Positions 8,327 to 15,810 of a stretch of 42,580 bases of DNA are shown here, piece by piece (within the stretch, counting starts at the first letter, position 1; every line of letters starts with the position of its first letter). This DNA is from Caldanaerobacter subterraneus (GTDB lineage: Bacteria; Bacillota; Thermoanaerobacteria; Thermoanaerobacterales; Thermoanaerobacteraceae): NCBI RefSeq assembly GCF_004345675.1, contig NZ_SLWU01000022.1, positions 1 through 42,580 on the forward strand, given 5' to 3'. The position numbers were made by a program, and so were the translations under genes. The notes under the pieces were generated by a model that saw only the letters and a program-made list of their open reading frames with translations, made no database searches and was not told where the DNA came from.

Positions 8327-8461
8327 TTACAAGGAGTTTAGAAAATAGTCTACAACCAGCACTATAACAGCCATGATTAATAGCACAAACGTAAAATCAA
8401 TCACCCATGTGCCTTTAAAAAAAGAATATTCCTCTGTAAATAGTTCTGCTGCATGAATCAA
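8327..8461 (-). CDS. Putative 44-residue single-pass membrane peptide after cmr6
   Basis: The frame opens with TTG two bases after the cmr6 stop and ends with TAA at 8327. The peptide has a polar N-terminus (HAAELFTEEYSFFKGT) and one long hydrophobic segment (WVIDFTFVLLIMAVIVLVV, residues 19-37), then a short tail. The hydrophobic run ends cleanly at the stop, which suggests coding. Against it, no ribosome binding site is seen, so it would need re-initiation or coupling from cmr6, and it could be the relic of a larger membrane gene. If real, it is the last gene of the Cmr operon. I recognise no family. The remaining 8124-8326 shows nothing I can support. Confidence 0.4.
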   Translation of the reverse strand: MIHAAELFTEEYSFFKGTWVIDFTFVLLIMAVIVLVVDYFLNSL

Positions 8462-8463
8462 AT

Positions 8464-9441
8464 TTAGAAATCAATAAATATCCCATACCCAAGAGAAGTT
8501 TTCGCACCAACTCCATGTTCCTTTAATGCATCTTTGGCCCATTTTACGGCTTTTGAAGTTAAAGTTTCATCTTTTCCAGCAATATAAAATACAAGTTTAG
8601 TATTTTCTACAGTTAAAAAAGACAAAGGTAGTGGTTGATCCCAATCAGCAGGAGGTTGTGTACCGAAATAATAATTCTTATAATGGGGATTCATTACATC
8701 AATTTTCAATGTTATCTTACCACAAGGATACGCATCAAAGAAAATTATCTCTCCTTCTCTTTCTTGCGTGCCAAAAATTCTAATTAAATCGTAAAAAGAC
8801 ATATTATCTACTGTTATGGATAAATTTTTCCCTTCTCTTAATTTTTCTGAAACCTCTCCTACCGCAGTATCAAAATTAACATCTTCACCTTTTTTAATTT
8901 TTACATACTCTTCGGCAAATTTTAAAACAGACCAGTGTTTAATAATTCCCTTAATTGCACTTGCTGGAATATAGGGCACACCATAGATGTGATGAAGTGC
9001 CATAGAAGTCTCTTGGGGATGTGAAGCTCCTAAACCAACTACAAATCTCCATAAAGGTTTCCCTTTGAAACTTTTCACTTCAAACCCATTATTTCTAAAA
9101 CTATTTATCACTCTCTCAAACCGATCATTTATATAATCCAGCTCATTCCCTAGTTTGTCCATTTCATTAACTACTAATTTTAAATACTCGACTTTATTAT
9201 CTTTTCTCACAATCCCCTCCTCATCAAAAGAATAAGGAATTAATCTACTAAAAATAAGAGCTGGGTTCTTGATATATGATGAAGAGCGGTATTCAAATGA
9301 TTTTTCCTCTTCTTTTCTTGTATGAGAATTCCATTTAAATATAGAATATTTTTCAATTTCCTTAAATAACAAACTTCTTGTGTCAGCAGGGTTATAAAAA
9401 ATGTATTTATCATCCTTACGTTTTTCTCTAGATTTTGTCAT
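8464..9441 (-). CDS. cmr6: Type III-B CRISPR RAMP protein Cmr6
   Basis: This is a Cas7-like subunit near the 3' end of the crRNA in the Cmr interference complex. The typical Cmr6 block is clear at mid-protein: VVGLGASHPQETSMALHHIY, then GVPYIPASAIKGIIKHW, a hallmark of the group. A Gly-rich end (GVGAKTSLGYGIF) matches the RAMP glycine loop. I set the start at the ATG at 9441 (MTKSREKRKDD), which overlaps the cmr5 stop as ATGA, giving 325 residues; the open frame continues 12 codons upstream inside cmr5. It is the last cmr gene of the operon. Confidence 0.93.
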   Translation of the reverse strand: MTKSREKRKDDKYIFYNPADTRSLLFKEIEKYSIFKWNSHTRKEEEKSFEYRSSSYIKNPALIFSRLIPYSFDEEGIVRKDNKVEYLKLVVNEMDKLGNELDYINDRFERVINSFRNNGFEVKSFKGKPLWRFVVGLGASHPQETSMALHHIYGVPYIPASAIKGIIKHWSVLKFAEEYVKIKKGEDVNFDTAVGEVSEKLREGKNLSITVDNMSFYDLIRIFGTQEREGEIIFFDAYPCGKITLKIDVMNPHYKNYYFGTQPPADWDQPLPLSFLTVENTKLVFYIAGKDETLTSKAVKWAKDALKEHGVGAKTSLGYGIFIDF

Positions 9442-9893
9442 TTTTCTATCATTCCTTCCGCAAATCTTGAAAGCCACGTCAAGAAAGCCAATATTTCTTG
9501 AGTTATATATCTATACTCTACTGAATCACATGAAATTACCCATCCCAATAAATCTTCTCTTTCAGGAGGCATAGAAATTCGTGATGTAGTCTCACTTTTC
9601 ATGTACCTGGTGATTTGTTCATATAACAATCGGTATACTCGACTTTTCCCTTTCTCTGCTTCGTTTTCTTCTTCATCAGTTCCTGCCTTTGCTTTTAAAA
9701 AAGCAAGTGCCTGTCCAAGTCCATTTGTCAATATCATTGTAGGAATTTTTCGAGCATATGATCTATATTCTTTTCTCCTTTCTTTTTCATCCTCACCTTT
9801 AAATACTTCTTCTATAGCTTGTCTAACACAGTCATACGCAAACTCTGCTCTACCTTTTTCCAATTTGCGCATAGTAGACAGCTCATTACTCAT
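9438..9893 (-). CDS. cmr5: Type III-B CRISPR small subunit Cmr5
   Basis: This is the small, all-helical subunit lining the target RNA path in the Cmr complex (Cas11 equivalent). At 151 residues it has the usual size. The N-terminus (LEKGRAEFAYDCVRQAIEE), the ARKIPTMILTNGLGQALAFL block and the YRLLYEQITRYM helix are characteristic. It overlaps cmr4 upstream and cmr6 downstream by 4 bases each (ATGA type), so the three are translationally coupled. Confidence 0.92.
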   Translation of the reverse strand: MSNELSTMRKLEKGRAEFAYDCVRQAIEEVFKGEDEKERRKEYRSYARKIPTMILTNGLGQALAFLKAKAGTDEEENEAEKGKSRVYRLLYEQITRYMKSETTSRISMPPEREDLLGWVISCDSVEYRYITQEILAFLTWLSRFAEGMIEK

Positions 9894-10852
9894 GGTCTAC
9901 CCTCCTCTAGAAGCTGAATCCTTGTGATGCCTTTACCTATAGTCTTATTTCCTCCAATTTGTATAACCTCATGAAGTCCTTCTTTAAAATAGCTGATAAC
10001 TTTCTCGGCTTCTTTTTCAGAAGTTTCGTCAGCAAAAGCCCCCTTCCTTTGCTCCTCCTCCGTTATTGCAGTTGCCATAGCTATTGAATATAAAATCGTA
10101 TTTTGAGGTAGGTACTCCTCATACCACAAATTTTTTGCTGTACCTTTTTTATCATCAATAATCGTTCTTGCAATGACTTCGGTAGAGGTAGAAACAAATT
10201 CTTTAAATTCATCGTCTGAAAGTATCACAAGATCTTTCATTAATTTCTCTCTCCAGTATTTATATATATCAGGTTCTTTTGAAGGAAATATTTTTTCAGC
10301 AAACCATTTAGCAATTTTTGTTGTTTCATCATCTGGCACAACCTCAAATGTATATTCCTCTAATACAATTTTTGAAGAAACTACTAAATTTGAATCCTTT
10401 GGAATAGTTCCTTCTTTTGCTTTAAAATTCTCTACATCATTATTAAATTTTATCATTCTCATATCCTCTTTAAACCTCTCTATCACTTGAGGGCATGTAA
10501 TCCAAGCAAAAATCCCCCTCAATGACTTTACAGGAAAGAACAAAATTTTTGCGTCCATAAAAGCAAGTGCAGCTGCATGTTCATTCCCACTTTCAGGCCC
10601 AAAAATCAGTGACACGTAATCTTTTACTTTTATCTTCTCCCCCTGTTTTCCTTTGTTTGGCATTACTATTTCTTTTTCCGAATTTTCAAATGCCTCCTTG
10701 ATACTTCCTTTCAACCCCGACCCTTCAATTTTAGGGAAATTAGTATGTCTTTCCCTTTGTATAGGCAAATCCACAAGTCCTAATTCATTACCACTCCCCG
10801 GATGAAGTGGTGTTTCTGAAATTAAAAAGAAAGGCTGGAATTTTAAAAACAT
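9890..10852 (-). CDS. cmr4: Type III-B CRISPR backbone RNase Cmr4
   Basis: This is the Cas7-type backbone subunit, repeated along the crRNA, that cuts target RNA at 6-nt intervals. The N-terminus is diagnostic: ETPLHPGSGNELGLVDLPIQ then RERHTNFPKIEGSGLKGSIKE. The Asp in GLVDLPIQRE (D28) corresponds to the catalytic Asp of characterised Cmr4 proteins, so target cleavage should be intact. GGNKTIGKGITRIQLL at the C-terminus is the usual RAMP glycine-rich element. At 320 residues it is normal length. Its ATG is 2 bases after the CARF-RelE stop and its end overlaps cmr5. Confidence 0.94.
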   Translation of the reverse strand: MFLKFQPFFLISETPLHPGSGNELGLVDLPIQRERHTNFPKIEGSGLKGSIKEAFENSEKEIVMPNKGKQGEKIKVKDYVSLIFGPESGNEHAAALAFMDAKILFFPVKSLRGIFAWITCPQVIERFKEDMRMIKFNNDVENFKAKEGTIPKDSNLVVSSKIVLEEYTFEVVPDDETTKIAKWFAEKIFPSKEPDIYKYWREKLMKDLVILSDDEFKEFVSTSTEVIARTIIDDKKGTAKNLWYEEYLPQNTILYSIAMATAITEEEQRKGAFADETSEKEAEKVISYFKEGLHEVIQIGGNKTIGKGITRIQLLEEGRP

Positions 10853-10854
10853 GA

Positions 10855-12072
10855 TTAATATCCCTCCCCTTGAATTATTTTATCTATTCGGTAAATTTCG
10901 TAGCTACTTAAGTTTTCAATCTTAGGCAAACTGTTAGCAAACTGTTTTATGTACTCGGTTTCAGCATTATGTACCTCACTACCTATTGCAATATCTCCAA
11001 TATATATATTCAATTCTTCACTTCCATAACTTGTTTCCCATCTTTCAGTTGTGTATATAATTCTCACCTGTAAGTTTCTCTCTTTATGTTTAAAACATTT
11101 AAACCCTTTCAAATCTATGCCATGAAGCTTATGATCCAAATCAGGATGATCAGGATTATTCAATAATCTTCTTTTAAGCTCCATCAATGAATTATCAACA
11201 ACTAGTTTGTTCTCTTTTCTTTCAATAAACTCTTTAACTATTGGCGAAATATAAAATAATTCAAATCGTTCTTTATATTTTTTCCAAAGCGTCAAACCAA
11301 GAGGATTAAAACTAATTAAATCCCCCGTGTATTCTACTATAGCCTTAATATCTGCTATATCTTTTAAGCCCTCAGATAATTCTTTAATTCCTTCTTTTTC
11401 TATATCGGAAAAAAGTCTTTCATGTTCCTCAAAAATGCTCCAATCAATATTAATAGGAACATTTGGTATTTTTATCAGCACATCAGTTTTCTCAAAAATA
11501 TAATAAACAGGGCATTTATTTACTTGGGCTAATATGGTCAAAAAAGGTATTGTTGCTTTAAACCCTCCAGTTACATTTACAACAACATTTTCCCAAAAAT
11601 CATTTGAAATCTCATACATTTTATTTACAAGCCTATTCATACCATCTTCAAATTTTTCTCTATTTGAAACCTGTAAATCTTTTATAATCTCTTTTTTCAC
11701 ACGATCAGCTTGAATGTTGAACATCTCCTCATTATCTTCAATAAATTCTTCAATAATTTCACCTGCTACTATACTCAAAAGTGTATCAGAACATAAAAGG
11801 TATATCTCCAATTCTTCTTTCAATTCTTCTTTTAACTTAATCAAACTTTTTACTTCAGCTGAAATGTCTACTTTATCTTCCAATTTTTTCTCATTTATCC
11901 ACTTTGCAATTTTATTTTTTATATCCCTTATTCTCCTTATTTCTTCGCCATATTCTGATTCTCCCTTATCTTTCAAATCTTCTATATATCTTTTAAATAA
12001 AGTATCACTGGTGTTTTCTTCTCTATAGTTATCAAAAATTGAGGTCCCCACCATTGTTATTACTTTCCTCAT
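10855..12072 (-). CDS. CARF-RelE effector (Cami1-like cOA-activated mRNA interferase)
   Basis: This is a 405-residue two-domain protein. The N-terminal ~190 residues form a CARF domain of the APE2256/TIGR02619 type, with MVGTSIFDNY at the start and the ligand-loop motif NVTGGFKATIPFL near residues 167-179. A helical linker follows. The last ~110 residues look like a RelE ribonuclease fold: DHKLHGIDLKGFKCFKHKER, QVRIIYTTE, and the strand ELNIYIGDIAIGSEVHN. The known counterpart is Cami1, a CARF-RelE protein activated by cyclic tetra-adenylate that cleaves ribosome-bound mRNA. It lies between cmr3 (4-base overlap) and cmr4 (2-base gap), so it is made with the complex that would produce its activator. 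Activity of the RelE part is inferred from fold, not from clear catalytic residues. Confidence 0.8.
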   Translation of the reverse strand: MRKVITMVGTSIFDNYREENTSDTLFKRYIEDLKDKGESEYGEEIRRIRDIKNKIAKWINEKKLEDKVDISAEVKSLIKLKEELKEELEIYLLCSDTLLSIVAGEIIEEFIEDNEEMFNIQADRVKKEIIKDLQVSNREKFEDGMNRLVNKMYEISNDFWENVVVNVTGGFKATIPFLTILAQVNKCPVYYIFEKTDVLIKIPNVPINIDWSIFEEHERLFSDIEKEGIKELSEGLKDIADIKAIVEYTGDLISFNPLGLTLWKKYKERFELFYISPIVKEFIERKENKLVVDNSLMELKRRLLNNPDHPDLDHKLHGIDLKGFKCFKHKERNLQVRIIYTTERWETSYGSEELNIYIGDIAIGSEVHNAETEYIKQFANSLPKIENLSSYEIYRIDKIIQGEGY

Positions 12073-13163
12073 AATCTCTTAACCTCCCCCATAATCGATA
12101 GTCCAAAACCTTCTTCCGCTTTTTCGTCTGAGATATTTTTAAAGTGAAAAATCTCTCTTACCCTTTCTTTATCAACCTCATTCAAAATTTTAAAATAATA
12201 CACACTGCCCGCAGGAACAGCTTTTTTTAAAGGCTTAGACTTTCCTTTTGCCATATCCCAGCCACCAATTGTGATATATTTTCCAATTGCACAAGTTAAA
12301 AGTTTTACCCTTATCCCCTTAAATTCTCCTTCCAAAGTTTTTTCATCTATCCAATCAGGCAACCAACCTTTTTTAAAAATTGCAGGCGTGGCCAAGTAAA
12401 TCTTAAACATACCAGTTTCTAAATTAAGATCTAAATTTTCTAAATCTTCAAAAGAGTCTTTCCCCATCTTCTCAAAGGCAACTGCCTTTCTTTCACCTCC
12501 CAACTGTAAAACTCCTTTATCATCAAACTCTTCAATGCCTTCAATCTTTAATACAATGCTGGTATCTTCTACAAGTCTCACCATAGTAAATCTGTATAAA
12601 CGTCCTTCTTCTACTGTCCCCCTAATTTTATCAATACTGATTCCTGTTTTATTTTCCAATTTGTAGAATGTCCCATCTTTTTCAAAACCAAACTCTTGCC
12701 TTCTCCCTTTCAAATAATCTTCAAAATTAAGCTGCTCCATCCATCCTACAGTATCATCTACATTTTCTTTTCCTCTCCACAAAAGCCCATAATCAAAGGG
12801 AAAATCACTTACAAGTAATGACGGTTTTTTTATAAAATTAAGTAAAAATACTTTTCCATCTTCATCTTTTAATTTGACCAGATCATATGGCACCTTAAAA
12901 ATAAGCTTGTCTTCTTTCATCAAAAAAGGCCCTTTTATTGTAAAATTAGCAGGTTCGCTAGGAACACCTAAAATATCTCTAAACTTACCTTCTTTAAAAT
13001 CCTGCAAACTACCCATTTTAAAAATCAGATAGCTTCTTATAGCACCGTAAACAGTCGAGGGATATGGTGGAAAAACAAAATCCGCCCATGTATCTTCTCC
13101 TTTTGTAAAAGGTCTAGAATCCCTGAAAAATAATGTATCAAAAGGTTTTAGTTTAATTAGCAT
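12069..13163 (-). CDS. cmr3: Type III-B CRISPR RAMP protein Cmr3
   Basis: This is the Cas5-like subunit that binds the 5' handle of crRNA and contacts Cas10. The start is typical: PFDTLFFRDSRPFTKGEDTW, then FVFPPYPSTVYGAIRSYL. A Cmr3-type end has GGWDMAKGKSKPLKKAVPAG followed by the glycine element EEGFGLSIMG. At 364 residues it is normal length. It starts with ATG inside the last codons of cmr2 (7-base overlap) and its end overlaps the CARF-RelE gene by 4 bases. Confidence 0.93.
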   Translation of the reverse strand: MLIKLKPFDTLFFRDSRPFTKGEDTWADFVFPPYPSTVYGAIRSYLIFKMGSLQDFKEGKFRDILGVPSEPANFTIKGPFLMKEDKLIFKVPYDLVKLKDEDGKVFLLNFIKKPSLLVSDFPFDYGLLWRGKENVDDTVGWMEQLNFEDYLKGRRQEFGFEKDGTFYKLENKTGISIDKIRGTVEEGRLYRFTMVRLVEDTSIVLKIEGIEEFDDKGVLQLGGERKAVAFEKMGKDSFEDLENLDLNLETGMFKIYLATPAIFKKGWLPDWIDEKTLEGEFKGIRVKLLTCAIGKYITIGGWDMAKGKSKPLKKAVPAGSVYYFKILNEVDKERVREIFHFKNISDEKAEEGFGLSIMGEVKRL

Positions 13164-15352
13164 CGTTTCACACCCTTTCCTACAAAGGCAGAAATGGAAA
13201 TCAAATTCAAAAAATTATCTATATCCCCACCATAACTTTCAAAAACTCCTATAAAAGAATTAACTACTTTTTCCACTTTTTCTTTCTTCTCTTTATCATC
13301 TTTTTCACCTATAGACCTCCTAATAACTCTTTTAATTTCTTCCCTCGCAAGGTCAAAAGGAACTAAATTATCAGCATCCTTTAACTGCTTAAATTCTTCT
13401 CTTAAAACGTATATAATCTTATCTGAGACAGATATTTCATCATCTCCTGAGAAAACAACAGCCAATTCTTTTAACTTTTCTAACATATCAATTCCGTTTA
13501 TCCTCCACTTACTCACAGCTATTCTTTCTTCTCCTGAGCGCCTTAAGAGAGAAATGGCAAAACTATCCTTACCACTACGCTCTTTCGCTTTCCTTTCTAC
13601 AGCTCTTAATTTCTCCAACACTTTCTGAAGAGGTTCTTTGTAATGGGCTATTACTACTCCACAGGAGGCTGTCGCTTTTTCTCCAAGTGTAAAAACATGT
13701 TCTTTATCATATACTACAAAACCACTTGTATTTTCCCAATCGACCTTTATTTCATCACTTTCAACTCTCACATTCCCAGAAAAAGATGCTCTCAATTTCC
13801 TCATAACATCAAACAAATCTTCCACATTTGCAAATGCTAAAACATCATCTCCACCTGCATAAACCACTTTTCCCAAATGTTCCTCTTCAACTATTTTTCT
13901 TACAAATTTTAGACTATAGTTTTTCAGTGCTTGAGAAATAAGGGAATGAGAGATAGGAGAAAGGACACCATGATTTAAAGTCATTTCAAATTCTTTTTTT
14001 ATCTCTTCACCTATCTTTTTTATTTCTTCATGTTCTGTAGCATGCATCATATGAGAAAGGAAATGTCCTGACAACCACTTACCCATATTATCTCCATCAA
14101 ATAAAATAATTGCATAATAGGGATTGGGCTCACCTACTTCCTGTAACTCTGTAAGTTTCTTCAACTTCTGCTTCAAAATTTCTACTTCTTTACCACTTAC
14201 TTTTATCCCTAATTCTTCTTCAAAATTCTTTATAGTTAAATTCTCTTCAAAAAGCCACTCACCTTCAATATTGACAAGATTGTCAGTGAAATATTTTTCT
14301 AAACTTTTCAGAGGTTTAACTAAAATCGTTTTAAAGACTTCCTCTTCCTTAATAACCTCCTTTAATTTGTCAAAATACGCTTCATATATCCTCTTGCCTT
14401 TCTCTGAATTTAGTATTCTCTTTTTAAAACTTGAAACAGCTATCTCAGCTGTTGAGGGAAAACTGTAATCCTTAAATACTTCACTTATTTCTTTACTTAG
14501 ATATTTGTCAATAGATCTTTTTGTAAAACAACTGATACAAATATTCTCCTTTTTTGATATGTATTTCCCTACTTTTAAACTCCCAACACCAGCTTTAATA
14601 ACCCCTTCCTTCACTCCACAAACTTTACATTTATATCCATATTCTTCTGTTTGTTCAAATTCCCTTACAGTTTTCCTTACTCCCATCGCCCTTTCCAGAG
14701 CCGAATAAGCAAAATGATAGAGAAAACTTTTGACATTTTTTTCTCTATATTTTCTTATCTCTTCATCAATTAATCCCTTTTCAAAAAACTCATAAAAATC
14801 TTCTATATCAATTTCTCTTCCATCTTTTTTAAAAGGTATCGCCACCCAATAAATTTCAGGGAAATCTTTTGTCTGATTAACTATCAACTCTCGGCGGTTT
14901 GTCCCATTCTTTGAAAAATGCAAATTATCTATCAAGCTAAACTCGTATAAAATCTTTTTAACCATATTATTCCATTCATTTTTTATTTTTCTCTTTATAC
15001 CTTCTGCCAACTCAGTAATGTTTTTCTCTTCAATTTCCGGAATTAAAGCTACAAATCTATTAGGAATAGTAGGCAAATCTATATTAAAGACAGCTCCATC
15101 TTTGTTTCCACTAACTTTTAAATTATGCCACTCTAAAAAAGGCTGACTCTCCAAATTCGGATAAATCACATTACTAACACCATATTTTTCTATTATTTCT
15201 TCTAAACCGATAAAAGTAAGATATGATAATAAGAAGCTCCCAGCGTACAAATCTTGTGTTTTTCTCGCCTGTGAAATAAATTGTTGAACCGGCCCTATTG
15301 TAAATAGAAAAAGAGATGACCCACCAAAATCTTCTAAAATATTTTTATACAT
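13157..15352 (-). CDS. cmr2: Type III-B CRISPR Cas10/Cmr2, without HD domain
   Basis: This is the large subunit and cyclic-oligoadenylate synthase. The protein starts directly with the first palm strand (FTIGPVQQFISQARKTQDLY), so the N-terminal HD nuclease domain seen in some Cas10 proteins is absent. A zinc-finger pair lies at C242/C245 and C272/C275. The first palm domain has IILFDGDNMGKWL and the second has the catalytic GGDD at residues 500-503 (YAGGDDVLAF). This predicts cOA production but no Cas10 DNase activity. I start at the ATG at 15352, 7 bases after GAGGTGAT, giving 731 residues; the open frame extends 15 codons further without a ribosome binding site. It overlaps cmr3 by 7 bases. 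Confidence 0.94.
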   Translation of the reverse strand: MYKNILEDFGGSSLFLFTIGPVQQFISQARKTQDLYAGSFLLSYLTFIGLEEIIEKYGVSNVIYPNLESQPFLEWHNLKVSGNKDGAVFNIDLPTIPNRFVALIPEIEEKNITELAEGIKRKIKNEWNNMVKKILYEFSLIDNLHFSKNGTNRRELIVNQTKDFPEIYWVAIPFKKDGREIDIEDFYEFFEKGLIDEEIRKYREKNVKSFLYHFAYSALERAMGVRKTVREFEQTEEYGYKCKVCGVKEGVIKAGVGSLKVGKYISKKENICISCFTKRSIDKYLSKEISEVFKDYSFPSTAEIAVSSFKKRILNSEKGKRIYEAYFDKLKEVIKEEEVFKTILVKPLKSLEKYFTDNLVNIEGEWLFEENLTIKNFEEELGIKVSGKEVEILKQKLKKLTELQEVGEPNPYYAIILFDGDNMGKWLSGHFLSHMMHATEHEEIKKIGEEIKKEFEMTLNHGVLSPISHSLISQALKNYSLKFVRKIVEEEHLGKVVYAGGDDVLAFANVEDLFDVMRKLRASFSGNVRVESDEIKVDWENTSGFVVYDKEHVFTLGEKATASCGVVIAHYKEPLQKVLEKLRAVERKAKERSGKDSFAISLLRRSGEERIAVSKWRINGIDMLEKLKELAVVFSGDDEISVSDKIIYVLREEFKQLKDADNLVPFDLAREEIKRVIRRSIGEKDDKEKKEKVEKVVNSFIGVFESYGGDIDNFLNLISISAFVGKGVKRC

Positions 15353-15408
15353 TAGAAAATCACCTCTTCTGTAAAACTTTACTATATATTTTGACATTTT
15401 TAAAATTA

Positions 15409-15810
15409 TTAGATATCTTCTTGCTGTATCCTTTTTTGCATCGCCAGATAAAATTTTTCTAGTTCAATAATATATTTCCCTTTAATTCTATTAAAAACTT
15501 CTCTTGATTCCTCAAGGGTATACGTATGAACAAGCAAATTTCTATCTTCTATTATCTGCATCCACGTTTCTACATCCTCAATAAGGTCATTATTAAAAGC
15601 TTCTTTGAAAGTGTTGCGAGGATTTTTTACAATCACACCCACATCAGCAAGATATTCCTTCATTAACTTCCATGACAGTTCATAACAAATTTCAAATCTT
15701 TTAATAGTTCCATCCACATCTAAATCATCTCTTGCCATTTCTACAGCATTTTTTAGATTTAGAAAGGCTTTTTCAAAATCTTCAAAAAACTTCCTAACTT
15801 TTCCTCTCAT
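15409..15810 (-). CDS. HepT-like HEPN protein (HI0074 / NTase substrate-binding family) inside the Cmr operon
   Basis: This is a 133-residue four-helix HEPN protein of the HI0074-type partner family. The complete HEPN ribonuclease motif R-x4-H-x-Y is present: EDRNLLVHTY, with R90, H95 and Y97. Family features KRFEICYELSWKLMKEYL and NPRNTFKEAF are clear. In HepT/MntA pairs this Tyr is the residue that the MNT partner modifies with AMP. Its start lies 17 bases inside the end of the cmr1-MNT gene, so it is coupled to the domain that should control it. A 56-base gap then leads to cmr2. Its location between cmr1 and cmr2 suggests that it works with the CRISPR complex, either as a guarded toxin or an RNase effector; that is inference. 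Confidence 0.88.
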   Translation of the reverse strand: MRGKVRKFFEDFEKAFLNLKNAVEMARDDLDVDGTIKRFEICYELSWKLMKEYLADVGVIVKNPRNTFKEAFNNDLIEDVETWMQIIEDRNLLVHTYTLEESREVFNRIKGKYIIELEKFYLAMQKRIQQEDI

